Assembly (NCBI GenBank): GCA_016936015.1 | Contig: JAFGPV010000062.1 | Location: 1 to 45,531 of the forward strand | DNA from: Pirellulales bacterium | Lineage (GTDB): Bacteria > Planctomycetota > Planctomycetia > Pirellulales > Thermoguttaceae | Length of the DNA: 45,531 nt | Direction of reading: 5' to 3' | Part shown: piece by piece, positions 8,188-15,774 of the stretch | How positions within the stretch are numbered: the first letter of the stretch is position 1 | Layout of the letters: each line of letters starts with the position of its first letter | Program-made: the position numbers and the translations under genes | Notes under the pieces: generated by a model | Databases searched by the model: none | Seen by the model: the letters and a program-made list of their open reading frames with translations, nothing else | What the model was told of the DNA's origin: nothing

Positions 8188-8951
8188 GTAGGCTTTTCGA
8201 ATCCAGCCTCGGCCAGTAACCGATACCGGGCATCTTGACGCCGCTCGACGTCCCGAATGACAAATATTGCCAGCAATGCGGCGATGATGGAAAACAGATC
8301 GGAGACAATACTGGTATAACTCCCTAAAAAGAAGTCCTGGATTTGTGACGCCGCTAAATTCAACCGCATGGATATTTGAGCCAAAATGTTCATGAAAATA
8401 AACATGCCCCACCACCACCCGACTAAAGATGAAGCCTTGATATTTTTGGGATCAACGCTCAAATCGGGAACACTGTGCCGCCAGATTTCTTTCATAATTC
8501 GATAAGGATAGAACAAATTAAGAATGGGAACGAAGAACGCCCCTACCGCCCAACCGGGAGAATACTCTAAACCGTCGGCTCCCAAAGCGAGCAGATTCTT
8601 ATACGCTCGGAAAAACCATAAAAGAAAGGTAACAGCCGAAGCGATATAGGTGACCGTTTGGAAAAAGCCTGCAACCATCTCACGGACGTCATTCGATTGG
8701 GCCAACAACCACAGTTCCTGTTGGTCGAACTTGCCAGAGCGGACCTTTTCGAGAAAACCGATTTGCAAGGAAGTCGAAGCAATTCCCAAAACGGAGGCCA
8801 GCAAACATAGCGATAGGAGACTGATCGCCCAGATCGCTCGATGGTGGCCGGATCGATAAAGCGCCACGGGGCGGGCGCCCCTGGAGGTGTCAACACTTAT
8901 CGACAAATCGTCCGATTTCGGACTATCATAGGGATTTTCTACGTGATCCAT
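8184..8951 (-). CDS. DUF4328 membrane protein (paralogue 2)
   Basis: 255 residues. DUF4328 signature YSPGWAVGAFFVPILNLF followed by PYRIMKEIW. Membrane helices lie near 40-62, 95-115, 130-150 and 180-240. The tail ERRQDARYRLL matches paralogue 1. The N-terminus MDHVENPYDSPKSDD is short, polar and probably cytoplasmic. The two copies bracket the wrecked toxin-antitoxin segment, all on the same strand. An extended -10 promoter lies about 50 bases upstream (9001-9009). The ribosome site is weak (AGGGG). Function unknown. Confidence 0.87.
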   Translation of the reverse strand: MDHVENPYDSPKSDDLSISVDTSRGARPVALYRSGHHRAIWAISLLSLCLLASVLGIASTSLQIGFLEKVRSGKFDQQELWLLAQSNDVREMVAGFFQTVTYIASAVTFLLWFFRAYKNLLALGADGLEYSPGWAVGAFFVPILNLFYPYRIMKEIWRHSVPDLSVDPKNIKASSLVGWWWGMFIFMNILAQISMRLNLAASQIQDFFLGSYTSIVSDLFSIIAALLAIFVIRDVERRQDARYRLLAEAGFEKPT

Positions 8952-9000
8952 AATGACCCCTGGGAATAGAGATGATTGATCAACTCATGATTCCTGATGG

Positions 9001-9009
9001 AATATACCA
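9001..9009 (-). promoter_or_regulatory. Extended -10 promoter for the DUF4328 gene
   Basis: Leftward TGG followed by TATATT, an extended -10 arrangement, with a poor -35 (TTTCCT) 17 bases upstream. The predicted start near 8994 leaves a leader of about 43 bases. Confidence 0.42.
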
Positions 9010-9100
9010 CTTCGGAGGTTGAAAGGAAACCCTTCCTGACGGTTAACGCGGATGACGTTGACCGAGTCGATGACCTATTTTATTGACTGCGCCCCTTCCT

Positions 9101-11569
9101 ATGCCGTTCTCCTGTGAAAAGAATCTTCCTGAGTTGGTCGCCCCGGCGGGGAGTTGGGAGGCGGCTCGGGCCGCCGTGGAGAACGGAGCCGACGCCGTGT
9201 ACTTCGGCCTGAAGAGCGGCTTGAACGCCCGGGCCAGGGCGGAGAATTTTCACGAGGAAGAGCTGGCGGAACTGATGACCTTTCTGCGGCGCCGCGGCGT
9301 CCGGGGATATCTCGCGCTGAACACGTTGGTCTTTTCCCGCGAACTGGAATCGTTGGAAGCCGTTGCGCGGCGGGCGGTCTCGGCCGGCGTCGATGCCGTC
9401 ATCGTCCAGGACATTGGGGCCGCCCGATTGCTTCATCACCTCTGCCCTGCCCTGCCCTTGCACGCCTCGACGCAGATGACGCTCTCCGACGCCGAGTGTA
9501 TCAAGGCTACGGAAGGGGACAGTCCCATTTTTTCTGCGAAAAAATCGGGACAGTCCCCAGATCAATCGCTTGGAATCCGCCGCGTCGTGCTGCCCCGCGA
9601 ATTGTCGATTGCCGAGATCGCCCAGATTCATCGGGAAACTCCTATCGAGTTGGAGGTCTTCGTCCACGGGGCGTTGTGCATCAGTTACTCGGGGCAATGC
9701 CTGGCCAGTCTGGCGCTCGGCGGGCGGAGCGGCAACCGCGGCCAGTGCGCCCAGGCGTGCCGGTTGCCTTATGATCTGGCTTCCTGCGAGGTTGGTTGCC
9801 AACCTGCTCTACGTAAGCCCTCACCCCGGCCCTCTCCCGGCGGGAGAGGGAGAATCGCGTATCCGCTTAGTCCGCGGGATTTGGCCGCTTACGATCGGTT
9901 ACCGGAATTGATCGCGGCCGGCGTGTCGGCGTTGAAGATCGAGGGCCGGCTGAAAGAGCCGGAGTACGTGGCGCTGGTCACCCGGCGTTATCGGGAATTG
10001 CTCGACGCCCTGGCCGCCGGCAAGGAGGCTTCGCTCGCACCGCGGGAGGTGGAAGAATTGGAAGTGGCGTTTTCCCGGGGCTTCTGCCACGGCTGGCTCG
10101 ACGGGCCGAATCCCCATGCCCTGGTCGGCGGCGACAGTCCGGGCAAACGGGGATCGCATCTCGGCATGGTCCGGCAAGTGCGAGGCGGTCACGTCGTCGT
10201 GGAACTTGCCGCGCCGGTCCGCCGCGGAACGGGCGTCGTCTTTTCCGGCGGCGAGCAGGGCGGACGAGTGTTCGAGGTTTTTCAGCAAGGCCGATCCGTC
10301 GAGGAGGAAGTTACCACCGGGTTGGTCGAGTTGACCTTCGGGCGAGATCAACTCGACCTGAGAAAAATCCAGCCCGGTCAAGAGATCCGGAAGACCGACG
10401 ATCCGCAGCTCCTGCGATCGCTCCGCCACACTTATTCCGGCAAAAAACCGCTGCGCCGCGTGCCGCTGCGGATTACGGCATTCGCCGCGGCCGGCCAAAA
10501 GCTGACCCTCGACGCCCGGGCCGACTCGGGAGCGGCGTGCCGCATTCAATCGGAGGAAATGCTCGTCGAGGCGGAGAAGCATCCGCTGACGGAAGAAGTC
10601 CTCTGCCAGCAGCTTGGCCGGCTGGGCGGAAGCGTTTACGTCCTGGATCGCCTGGAGGCGACGATCACCGGCCAGCCGATGGTCCCGCTGAGCGTTTTGG
10701 GCCGGCTCCGCCGGCAGATGATCGAGGCCCTGGACGCCTCGCTGGAGTCACTCCCGCCGCGGGAATTGGCGCCCGCGCCGGTGCTGGACGCACTCCGGCG
10801 TCAGGTTGCGGAATCACCCCCCTCCCCTGCCCCCAAAATACTGGTCCTCTGCCGCACGCTGCAACAGCTCCGCGCGGCGCTCGACGCCCGGGCCGACGCC
10901 GTGATCGCCGATTTCCTGGAACCGGGGGATCTCTCCCCTGCCCTGCACTCGGCGCGGTCGGAGGAGATTCCGCTGTATTGGGCAACATGTCGCATCCACT
11001 CCACCGAAGAGCAACGGCGCTGGCGGGATTGGTTGGAACTCGGCATCGACGGGGTCCTTGCCCGAAATCTCGCGGCCATCGCATACTTTTCCGGAAGGGT
11101 CTCATCGCTGATTGCCGATTTTTCGCTCAACGCCGTCAATGAATTGACCATCAATTGGCTTCTCGAACAGGGTACTGACCGTGTCACAACGGCCTACGAC
11201 TTGAAATCCAAAACGCTGGAAGACTTATTGGACCGCACGCCGCCGGGGCGGTTGGAGATCATCGTTCACGGCCGGGTCCCGATGTTCCACACGGCCCATT
11301 GCCTCTTCTGCGCGGCGTTTTCCGAGGGGAGCCGTCGCGAAGACTGCGGCAGGCCGTGCCGCCGGCGGATCCTGCGGCTGAAGGACCGCAAGGGCGTCGC
11401 GCACCCGGTGCTGACCGACGCCGCCTGCCGCAACACGGTCTTCCAAGGCCGGCCGTTTTCCACCGTGAAAAACATCCCCGCCTTGTTCCGCCGCGGCGTA
11501 AAACACTTCCGCATTGAACTGTTGGACGAATCGCCCGAGGAAACCGTGAGGCTTGTCAATAAGGTTTGA
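9101..11569 (+). CDS. U32 peptidase-family protein (RlhA/TrhP-like)
   Basis: About 822 residues. The N-terminal half is the U32 fold, beginning LVAPAGSWEAARAAVENGAD. The family signature is EVFVHGALCISYSGQC (about residues 186-200), followed by the Cys-rich GNRGQCAQACRLPY. Bacterial relatives of this architecture hydroxylate 23S rRNA or tRNA (RlhA, TrhP) rather than act as proteases. The C-terminal half has further conserved cysteines (CLFCAAF, CGRPCRR), consistent with a metal or Fe-S site. A TTG at 9083 is also in frame; the ATG at 9101 is preferred but has no strong ribosome site. Two repeats lie inside the frame: the GGGGACAGTCCC palindrome (9515-9558) and a family A hairpin with a neighbour (9786-9855). 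They add inserts before the signature and just after the Cys cluster. Confidence 0.9.
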   Translation: MPFSCEKNLPELVAPAGSWEAARAAVENGADAVYFGLKSGLNARARAENFHEEELAELMTFLRRRGVRGYLALNTLVFSRELESLEAVARRAVSAGVDAVIVQDIGAARLLHHLCPALPLHASTQMTLSDAECIKATEGDSPIFSAKKSGQSPDQSLGIRRVVLPRELSIAEIAQIHRETPIELEVFVHGALCISYSGQCLASLALGGRSGNRGQCAQACRLPYDLASCEVGCQPALRKPSPRPSPGGRGRIAYPLSPRDLAAYDRLPELIAAGVSALKIEGRLKEPEYVALVTRRYRELLDALAAGKEASLAPREVEELEVAFSRGFCHGWLDGPNPHALVGGDSPGKRGSHLGMVRQVRGGHVVVELAAPVRRGTGVVFSGGEQGGRVFEVFQQGRSVEEEVTTGLVELTFGRDQLDLRKIQPGQEIRKTDDPQLLRSLRHTYSGKKPLRRVPLRITAFAAAGQKLTLDARADSGAACRIQSEEMLVEAEKHPLTEEVLCQQLGRLGGSVYVLDRLEATITGQPMVPLSVLGRLRRQMIEALDASLESLPPRELAPAPVLDALRRQVAESPPSPAPKILVLCRTLQQLRAALDARADAVIADFLEPGDLSPALHSARSEEIPLYWATCRIHSTEEQRRWRDWLELGIDGVLARNLAAIAYFSGRVSSLIADFSLNAVNELTINWLLEQGTDRVTTAYDLKSKTLEDLLDRTPPGRLEIIVHGRVPMFHTAHCLFCAAFSEGSRREDCGRPCRRRILRLKDRKGVAHPVLTDAACRNTVFQGRPFSTVKNIPALFRRGVKHFRIELLDESPEETVRLVNKV
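9515..9558. repeat. GGGGACAGTCCC palindrome inside the U32 gene
   Basis: Starts GGGGACAGTCCC and ends GGGACAGTCCCC, with a T-run facing an A-run around the short loop TGCG. It is translated as EGDSPIFSAKKSGQSP, an insert next to the family's conserved ASTQMTL segment. Confidence 0.85.
9786..9855. repeat. Palindrome pair inside the U32 gene (family A copy 2)
   Basis: AGGTTGG-TTG-CCAACCT is followed about 15 bases later by the family A block from GCCCTCACCCC to the stem CCCTCTCCC/GGGAGAGGG (9817-9853). The frame passes through and gives RKPSPRPSPGGRGR, a non-family insert between RLPYDL and YPLSPRDL. Confidence 0.82.
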
Positions 11570-11594
11570 AACCGCTGAAATCGCCGTGTTAAAT

Positions 11595-11685
11595 CATAAA
11601 GCCGCGACCGGTGATCGCGGTCCGTGGTGCGACCACCAGGCACGGCTTTATGACAATCGCACCGCGACCATTGGTCGCGGCTTTT
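11595..11685. repeat. Palindrome family B, copy 1
   Basis: Three nested hairpins between two convergent genes. CATAAAGCCG (11595-11604) pairs with CGGCTTTATG. Inside is GTGGT/ACCAC. A third stem, CCGCGACCA/TGGTCGCGG (11662-11680), is followed by CTTTTC. The last hairpin and T-run make a plausible terminator for the U32 gene. The same CCGCGACC core recurs at 29058-29137. Confidence 0.82.
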
Positions 11686-11688
11686 CAT

Positions 11689-14124
11689 CTACGGCTCGAT
11701 CAAGTACGCCTCGTTGTCCAAGTTCAGCAGCACCGGCTCGTCGAACACCAGGTACTGGGACAATGTGCGGCCGTGGCGGTTGGCCAACTCGAAATACTCG
11801 GGGCTGAACTGCTTGATCTTCCGGGCGTTTTTCCCCTGCTCCTTGGTGACCAGCGAATCGATCCATTGGTGGTTCCGCTGATAGAACGTGCGGTTGCCCA
11901 CCTGCCGGACGTTCTGCCGGGCGTTGGCCAGTTCGTTGGCGGCCTGCGGGGCATAAGCCGCCGCGGCCGGCATCCGGTAGGGCGAGGAACCGGCGGGAGC
12001 CATCGAGGGAGCGGGGGAAGCCATCGCCATTCCACGAACCGCCTCTTCGGCCGCGGGAGCGGAGCCCCCGTAACCGTAACCGGAAGGGGCCTGTGTCATA
12101 CGCTTCAACGAACCTTTATAAGCCCGCTGGGCGACGCCAGCCTGTCCGCCGGAGAGCGACAACGAACCCAGCCGCTCACCGGCCCGCCGGGAATTGGCCG
12201 CCAGGTCGTGAATGCTCACGTTCTCGTCGGCCATGAAGGAGGTGTACGGCGTGAGGATGCCGTGCCGGGTGGAGAGTTCCACCAGTTCCTTGATCAACTC
12301 GTCGTTCTTCCCCTTCAGGTCGATCTCGTCGAGGATCTCGCCCACGCGGCGGACCGCCCAGAGCTTTTCGACGAAGGCGAAGCTCTCGTCGGGACTTTTT
12401 TCCGCGAACTCGGCGGGGAAGTCGAACTTCTGCTCCCGGTCGCCGATCCGGCCGGTGACGATCACCTTGGCGGCCCCGGTCTTTTTGTACCGCCCGACCA
12501 GCACCAACTGCTCGCCGGAAAACAGGTCGAACGATCCCCTGGGATAGACGCGGTCAACGGGATTGCCCTCTTCGGTCTTCACTTCGTCGAAGAGGAACTG
12601 CAGCCGCACGTCGGTCAGCACGGGCGACTCGATTCGGCGGTAGAGCCGGCTGACCGCGGCCTCGATGTCCTCGTCGGGCTTGACAAACTCGCTCTGGCCG
12701 AAGTTCTCGCGGACCAGCTTGTCCAGCAACCGGCTGTTCAGGTCGTAGCCCACGCCGAAGGTGAAAATCCGGGCGTGGACCTTGTTCGCTTCCTTGGCGT
12801 TGGCGACGATCTTCATTTCGTTCGTCACGCCGGCGGTTGGCAGGCCGTCGGTCAGAAAGACCACGTAGGCGGGCCGCTTGTCGTCCTTCAGTTGGCCCAA
12901 AGCGGTCCGTAGCGCCGCGTCGATGTCGGTCATCCCGCCGGCGTACAGCCCCTCGACGAATCCCAACGCCGCCTTGCGGGTCTCCTCGTCATACTTCTGT
13001 AGCTCGGGGCGGAAGGATTCCACCGCGGAATCGTAGGCCACGATGTTGAACGTGTCACCGGGGCGAAGGTTGTTCAACACGTACTTCAACGCCGCCTTGA
13101 CCTGCTCGATCTTCTTGCCGGTCATGCTGCCCGAGCGGTCGATGACGAAGAGGACGGTCTTGGCCGCCGGTGTCCCCTCTCCCTTTGGGAGAGGGTTAGG
13201 GTGAGGGCTGTTTGCCTGCGCGGCGGCCCTCACCCCCTGCCCCTCTCCCACAGGGAGAGGGGAGATTTGGGGACTGGCCAGCAGCAGGAAAAAGCCCTCG
13301 TCCTCGCTCGAAGGCCGATAGCTTAAAACCTTCGCGCTCAATTTGCCTCGGCCCACGTCGTAGAACAAGCGAAAGTCGGAGCCGGGAAGCGTGTTCTTGG
13401 CCGTGTACGAGACCACCGCGTGCTTCCCGTCGGGGCGTTTAATCTCCACCGCGTGTGTCGGGCTGTAGAGATTTTTGATCTCCTCCTGCGACTGGATCGT
13501 CACGCGGACGCCAACCTTTTCGACCGGCGTGGATGTGTACTTGGCGGTGCTCAGGGGCAGGAGGAAATCAGTCAGCCCCTCCTGCTTGCGGCAGATCTGC
13601 GAGTAGCGGAGCGAGACCGTGCGGCTGGCTCCCGGCGGGACGGGGAAGACGCTCGTCTTGAACAGACCCGTGCCCAGCCATTCCAACAGGGCCGGGTCGC
13701 GGTTCTTACGGACGATCTCCTCGTACATCCGCCGGGCTTCCTTCGCGTCCAATAGCCGGGCCGGGAGCTCCTTGCCGTCGACGAGCAGGGTCATCTGCTC
13801 GATCGCCCCGTCGTAAGGCAACGGAAAGACGAACGCCACTTCCATCGGTTGGCTGCCGGGATTGGCGAACGTCTGCGAGAGTTGCACCCGGGCCACCTGA
13901 TCGACCAGCCGGACCTGGACGTCGAGGTCCTTGATTTTGTACGCCATCGGCGGCGGAGGCGGCGGCGCCGGCCGCGGATGCGGATACGGCGGGTAGATAA
14001 TGATCGGCCGCGGCAGCCGCACCGACCGCTCCGGATCGACCACCACCAGCACGCCTTGGGCGTGCAGGACCGTCGAAAACAGTCCCAGCAGGGACATCCC
14101 TAAGCAAAAAGTTCTGGCAGCCAT
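11689..14124 (-). CDS. Secreted VIT and VWA domain protein
   Basis: 811 residues, like the inter-alpha-trypsin-inhibitor heavy-chain architecture. Signal peptide near 1-22 (MAARTFCLGMSLLGLFSTVL), a proline-rich linker, a VIT domain about 50-180 (ANPGSQPMEVAFVFPLPYDG, ARRMYEEIV) and a VWA domain from about 322, with the metal-site motif DRSGSM and GGMTDIDAAL. The tail is low in complexity, ending in helical segments. AAAGGAG lies eight bases before the ATG. A family A pair (13174-13263) adds 30 codons of translated repeat just ahead of the VWA domain. The protein is exported; the ligand is unknown. The gene 14197-14793 lies upstream on the same strand, 72 bases away, and may be cotranscribed. 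Confidence 0.93.
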   Translation of the reverse strand: MAARTFCLGMSLLGLFSTVLHAQGVLVVVDPERSVRLPRPIIIYPPYPHPRPAPPPPPPMAYKIKDLDVQVRLVDQVARVQLSQTFANPGSQPMEVAFVFPLPYDGAIEQMTLLVDGKELPARLLDAKEARRMYEEIVRKNRDPALLEWLGTGLFKTSVFPVPPGASRTVSLRYSQICRKQEGLTDFLLPLSTAKYTSTPVEKVGVRVTIQSQEEIKNLYSPTHAVEIKRPDGKHAVVSYTAKNTLPGSDFRLFYDVGRGKLSAKVLSYRPSSEDEGFFLLLASPQISPLPVGEGQGVRAAAQANSPHPNPLPKGEGTPAAKTVLFVIDRSGSMTGKKIEQVKAALKYVLNNLRPGDTFNIVAYDSAVESFRPELQKYDEETRKAALGFVEGLYAGGMTDIDAALRTALGQLKDDKRPAYVVFLTDGLPTAGVTNEMKIVANAKEANKVHARIFTFGVGYDLNSRLLDKLVRENFGQSEFVKPDEDIEAAVSRLYRRIESPVLTDVRLQFLFDEVKTEEGNPVDRVYPRGSFDLFSGEQLVLVGRYKKTGAAKVIVTGRIGDREQKFDFPAEFAEKSPDESFAFVEKLWAVRRVGEILDEIDLKGKNDELIKELVELSTRHGILTPYTSFMADENVSIHDLAANSRRAGERLGSLSLSGGQAGVAQRAYKGSLKRMTQAPSGYGYGGSAPAAEEAVRGMAMASPAPSMAPAGSSPYRMPAAAAYAPQAANELANARQNVRQVGNRTFYQRNHQWIDSLVTKEQGKNARKIKQFSPEYFELANRHGRTLSQYLVFDEPVLLNLDNEAYLIEP
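13174..13263. repeat. Palindrome family A, copy 3 (facing pair in the VIT-VWA gene)
   Basis: Two family A hairpins in opposite orientation span exactly 90 bases, or 30 codons: CCCTCTCCC-TTT-GGGAGAGGG, the TTAGGGTGAGGGC tail, a 16-base middle, then GCCCTCACCCC and a second stem. The translated insert carries SPLPVGEGQGVRA and PHPNPLPKGEG. The same layout is repeated in the VWA gene at 38012-38100. Confidence 0.92.
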
Positions 14125-14196
14125 TTCGTCTTCTCCTTTGATAATCGAGTCCGCCGGGGGAAGCGATTTTCGTTTCCGGGGGCTGGTAAACCAAAC

Positions 14197-14793
14197 TCAT
14201 TCCGACTGGATCGCCCGGTTTGCATACCACGACTGGGGCACTTCGGAAAAACGCTCGTGGGAATCGTGAAACTGGTCCGGGCAGGCGACCAGGGCGATGA
14301 GGTTCAGCATCTTCCAGCACCTCTTGAACGCAAGATGCTGGGGTTGGGGATTGATGTTGATGCCGTAATTCGGCGACTCACTCTCGTCCCAAGAAAGCGT
14401 TCGTTTTTTGTTGCCGATATTCACGGTTATACAATAGGCCGGCGCATCGGGCACCAAGTACGTGGTCCCCTTCAAATCGAAGACGCCCGTACTCAAGAGG
14501 GCTTTTTTCAACAGCGCGATCCGATAAGGGGCGATTCGTCCTTCCCGCAGGGAATGCCCCCATTTTGCCGGATCTTTGGCAAAAAGCGCTCGACCGTCTT
14601 CCCAGATCGCAACGCGAAGGTAGGGAGCGGAGGACATTCTCATTCCTTCATCCCGACACCAAATTGCGACCAACGGGCAGGTCTCGTTGGAAAGAACTTG
14701 AGAGGGCGAATCCTCGGCCATCGACGTTCCGACGCCCGTCGGCGGGCCGAGCAATACGGGGACGAGAAGCACAATAGAGCCGCATCGAAGCAT
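14197..14793 (-). CDS. Secreted protein of unknown function
   Basis: 198 residues from the ATG at 14793, which begins a signal peptide (MLRCGSIVLLVPVLLGPPTG) cleaved near AED. An upstream in-frame ATG at 14865 would add 24 charged residues and has no support. The mature part holds RVAIWEDGRALFAKDP and LLSTGVFDLKGTTYLVPDAP, a mixed alpha/beta chain with a few Cys and Trp. I do not recognise the family. It sits upstream of the VIT-VWA gene on the same strand, 72 bases away. Confidence 0.7.
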   Translation of the reverse strand: MLRCGSIVLLVPVLLGPPTGVGTSMAEDSPSQVLSNETCPLVAIWCRDEGMRMSSAPYLRVAIWEDGRALFAKDPAKWGHSLREGRIAPYRIALLKKALLSTGVFDLKGTTYLVPDAPAYCITVNIGNKKRTLSWDESESPNYGININPQPQHLAFKRCWKMLNLIALVACPDQFHDSHERFSEVPQSWYANRAIQSE

Positions 14794-14983
14794 GGGGTAA
14801 TTTATCCTTCTCTTTGCTAAATGCCTTGATTTTCTCCGCACCATTACGACGCAGTCATACCCCAAAGAGTTCCCCAGATTCTGAATCCCTTAAGCCCCCC
14901 CTCTCCAGGCCGGGTCCCGAGATCATCTTGGGCAAATTGGGGGAGATGTCTAGCCGCATGTTATGCGGAAATGCCGCCCGAAT

Positions 14984-15011
14984 TTGAATTTCCCGCCTGG
15001 AAAGATATGAT
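14984..15011 (+). promoter_or_regulatory. Sigma70-type promoter for the ACT-domain gene
   Basis: TTGAAT (14984-14989), a 16-base spacer and TATGAT (15006-15011). Predicted transcript start near 15018, giving a leader of about 100 bases that contains the palindrome at 15055-15072. Confidence 0.55.
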
Positions 15012-15054
15012 CGAATAGACGCTTTTCCGCCGCAGTCTTTGCGGGTATTGGCAC

Positions 15055-15072
15055 GTTATGCTGAAGCATAAC
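15055..15072 (+). promoter_or_regulatory. Palindrome in the leader of the ACT-domain gene
   Basis: GTTATGCTGAAGCATAAC is an 8-bp perfect stem around GA, 45 bases before the ATG at 15117. It could be an operator or an RNA hairpin. It is AT-rich and unlike the GC-rich repeat families nearby, so a gene-specific role is more likely than a mobile repeat. Confidence 0.45.
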
Positions 15073-15116
15073 CTATGGATTTCGGAACCGTTTTACCCCG
15101 GAAAGGAAAAATCGCC

Positions 15117-15581
15117 ATGCAAACGGCCAAACAGCTCTCAGTCACGTTGGTCAACAAACCGGGTCGCTTGGCGGACATGCTGGCCGCGCTTGCCAAGGAG
15201 AAGGTGTCTTTCAAGGCCCTCTCGGTGATGGATTCCGGCGCGCGGGGCACCGTGCGCTTTGTCCCCGACGACCTGGACGCGGCCCAATGCGTCCTCCAGC
15301 AGATCAACATTCCCGCGGAAATAACCGAGGTGTTGCTGGCCGAGATTCCCAACCAGCCCGGCGGCTTCCGGCAGATTTGCCAGCGATTGGCCACGTACCA
15401 TCTGAATATCGGTTACGCCTATTGCTCTTTCAACTGCCCGGGCAAGGCTAAAGGGAGCGTGCTGGCCGTGATCAAGGTAAACGACCTGTCCAAGGCCCGG
15501 CGGGCGATCGCCGGAAACGGCCATTCTCGGAACAAACACCTGCCGGTGCGGAGACCGTTGAAGCTCGTCAGCCGGCTGTAG
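15117..15581 (+). CDS. Tandem ACT-domain protein
   Basis: 154 residues. Two ACT-type segments, near 5-70 (LSVTLVNKPGRLADMLAAL) and 75-140 (EVLLAEIPNQPGGFRQICQR), and a short basic tail (RNKHLPVRRPLKLVSRL). ACT pairs bind amino acids and usually regulate biosynthetic enzymes. Stand-alone two-ACT proteins like this are common but rarely characterised. The ATG at 15117 has AAAGGA nine bases upstream and starts right before the first ACT strand. The ATG at 15075 would add 14 residues and has no ribosome site. A promoter and a leader palindrome precede it. No amino-acid pathway gene is adjacent, so the ligand cannot be inferred. Confidence 0.88.
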   Translation: MQTAKQLSVTLVNKPGRLADMLAALAKEKVSFKALSVMDSGARGTVRFVPDDLDAAQCVLQQINIPAEITEVLLAEIPNQPGGFRQICQRLATYHLNIGYAYCSFNCPGKAKGSVLAVIKVNDLSKARRAIAGNGHSRNKHLPVRRPLKLVSRL

Positions 15582-15595
15582 GCCGGCGAAACAAC

Positions 15596-15715
15596 GGCAG
15601 GAGGACAGGCATTCCTGCCTGTCTTAAAAAACCAAAAGGATGGGCATTCTTGACTGTTTATCCGCGTCAGACAAGAATGTCCGGCCTCCTGTTAAAAACT
15701 TGCCCATCTTGACAG
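15596..15715. repeat. Composite palindrome ahead of the kinase gene
   Basis: Hairpin GACAGGCA-TTCC-TGCCTGTC (15604-15623). GATGGGCA pairs with TGCCCATC about 55 bases on. GGCAGGAGGACAGGCATTC pairs imperfectly with GAATGTCCGGCCTCCTG. Near-identical TTGAC(A/T)GTTT segments occur in both halves; the second supplies the -35 box of the kinase promoter. Confidence 0.7.
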
Positions 15716-15736
15716 TTTTGGTCGGCATTGTAAAGT
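15709..15736 (+). promoter_or_regulatory. Promoter for the kinase gene, -35 inside a repeat
   Basis: Consensus TTGACA (15709-15714), a 16-base spacer and TAAAGT (15731-15736). Predicted transcript start near 15743, about 32 bases before the GTG at 15775. The -35 lies on the right edge of the composite palindrome. Confidence 0.55.
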
Positions 15737-15774
15737 GAAGGGATACCGTTCTTCTCCTCAGAGGTATTCCTACG

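Larger units (their letters stand above)
14794..15116. other. Divergent intergenic region with two palindromes and a promoter
   Basis: This 323-base gap separates a leftward secreted-protein gene from the rightward ACT-domain gene. It holds a perfect hairpin CCGCAT-GTT-ATGCGG (14954-14968), a rightward promoter (14984-15011) and an 18-base perfect palindrome in the predicted leader (15055-15072). No gene is seen in it. A leftward promoter was not identified. Confidence 0.7.

Noticed and set aside
8201-8240. tRNA-like TTCGAATCC
   Set aside because: It lies inside the DUF4328 coding region and no cloverleaf can be formed around it.
11611-12912. A 433-codon frame on the strand opposite the VIT-VWA gene
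   Set aside because: It mirrors the real gene in GC-rich DNA, has no domain and no ribosome site, and is a shadow frame.
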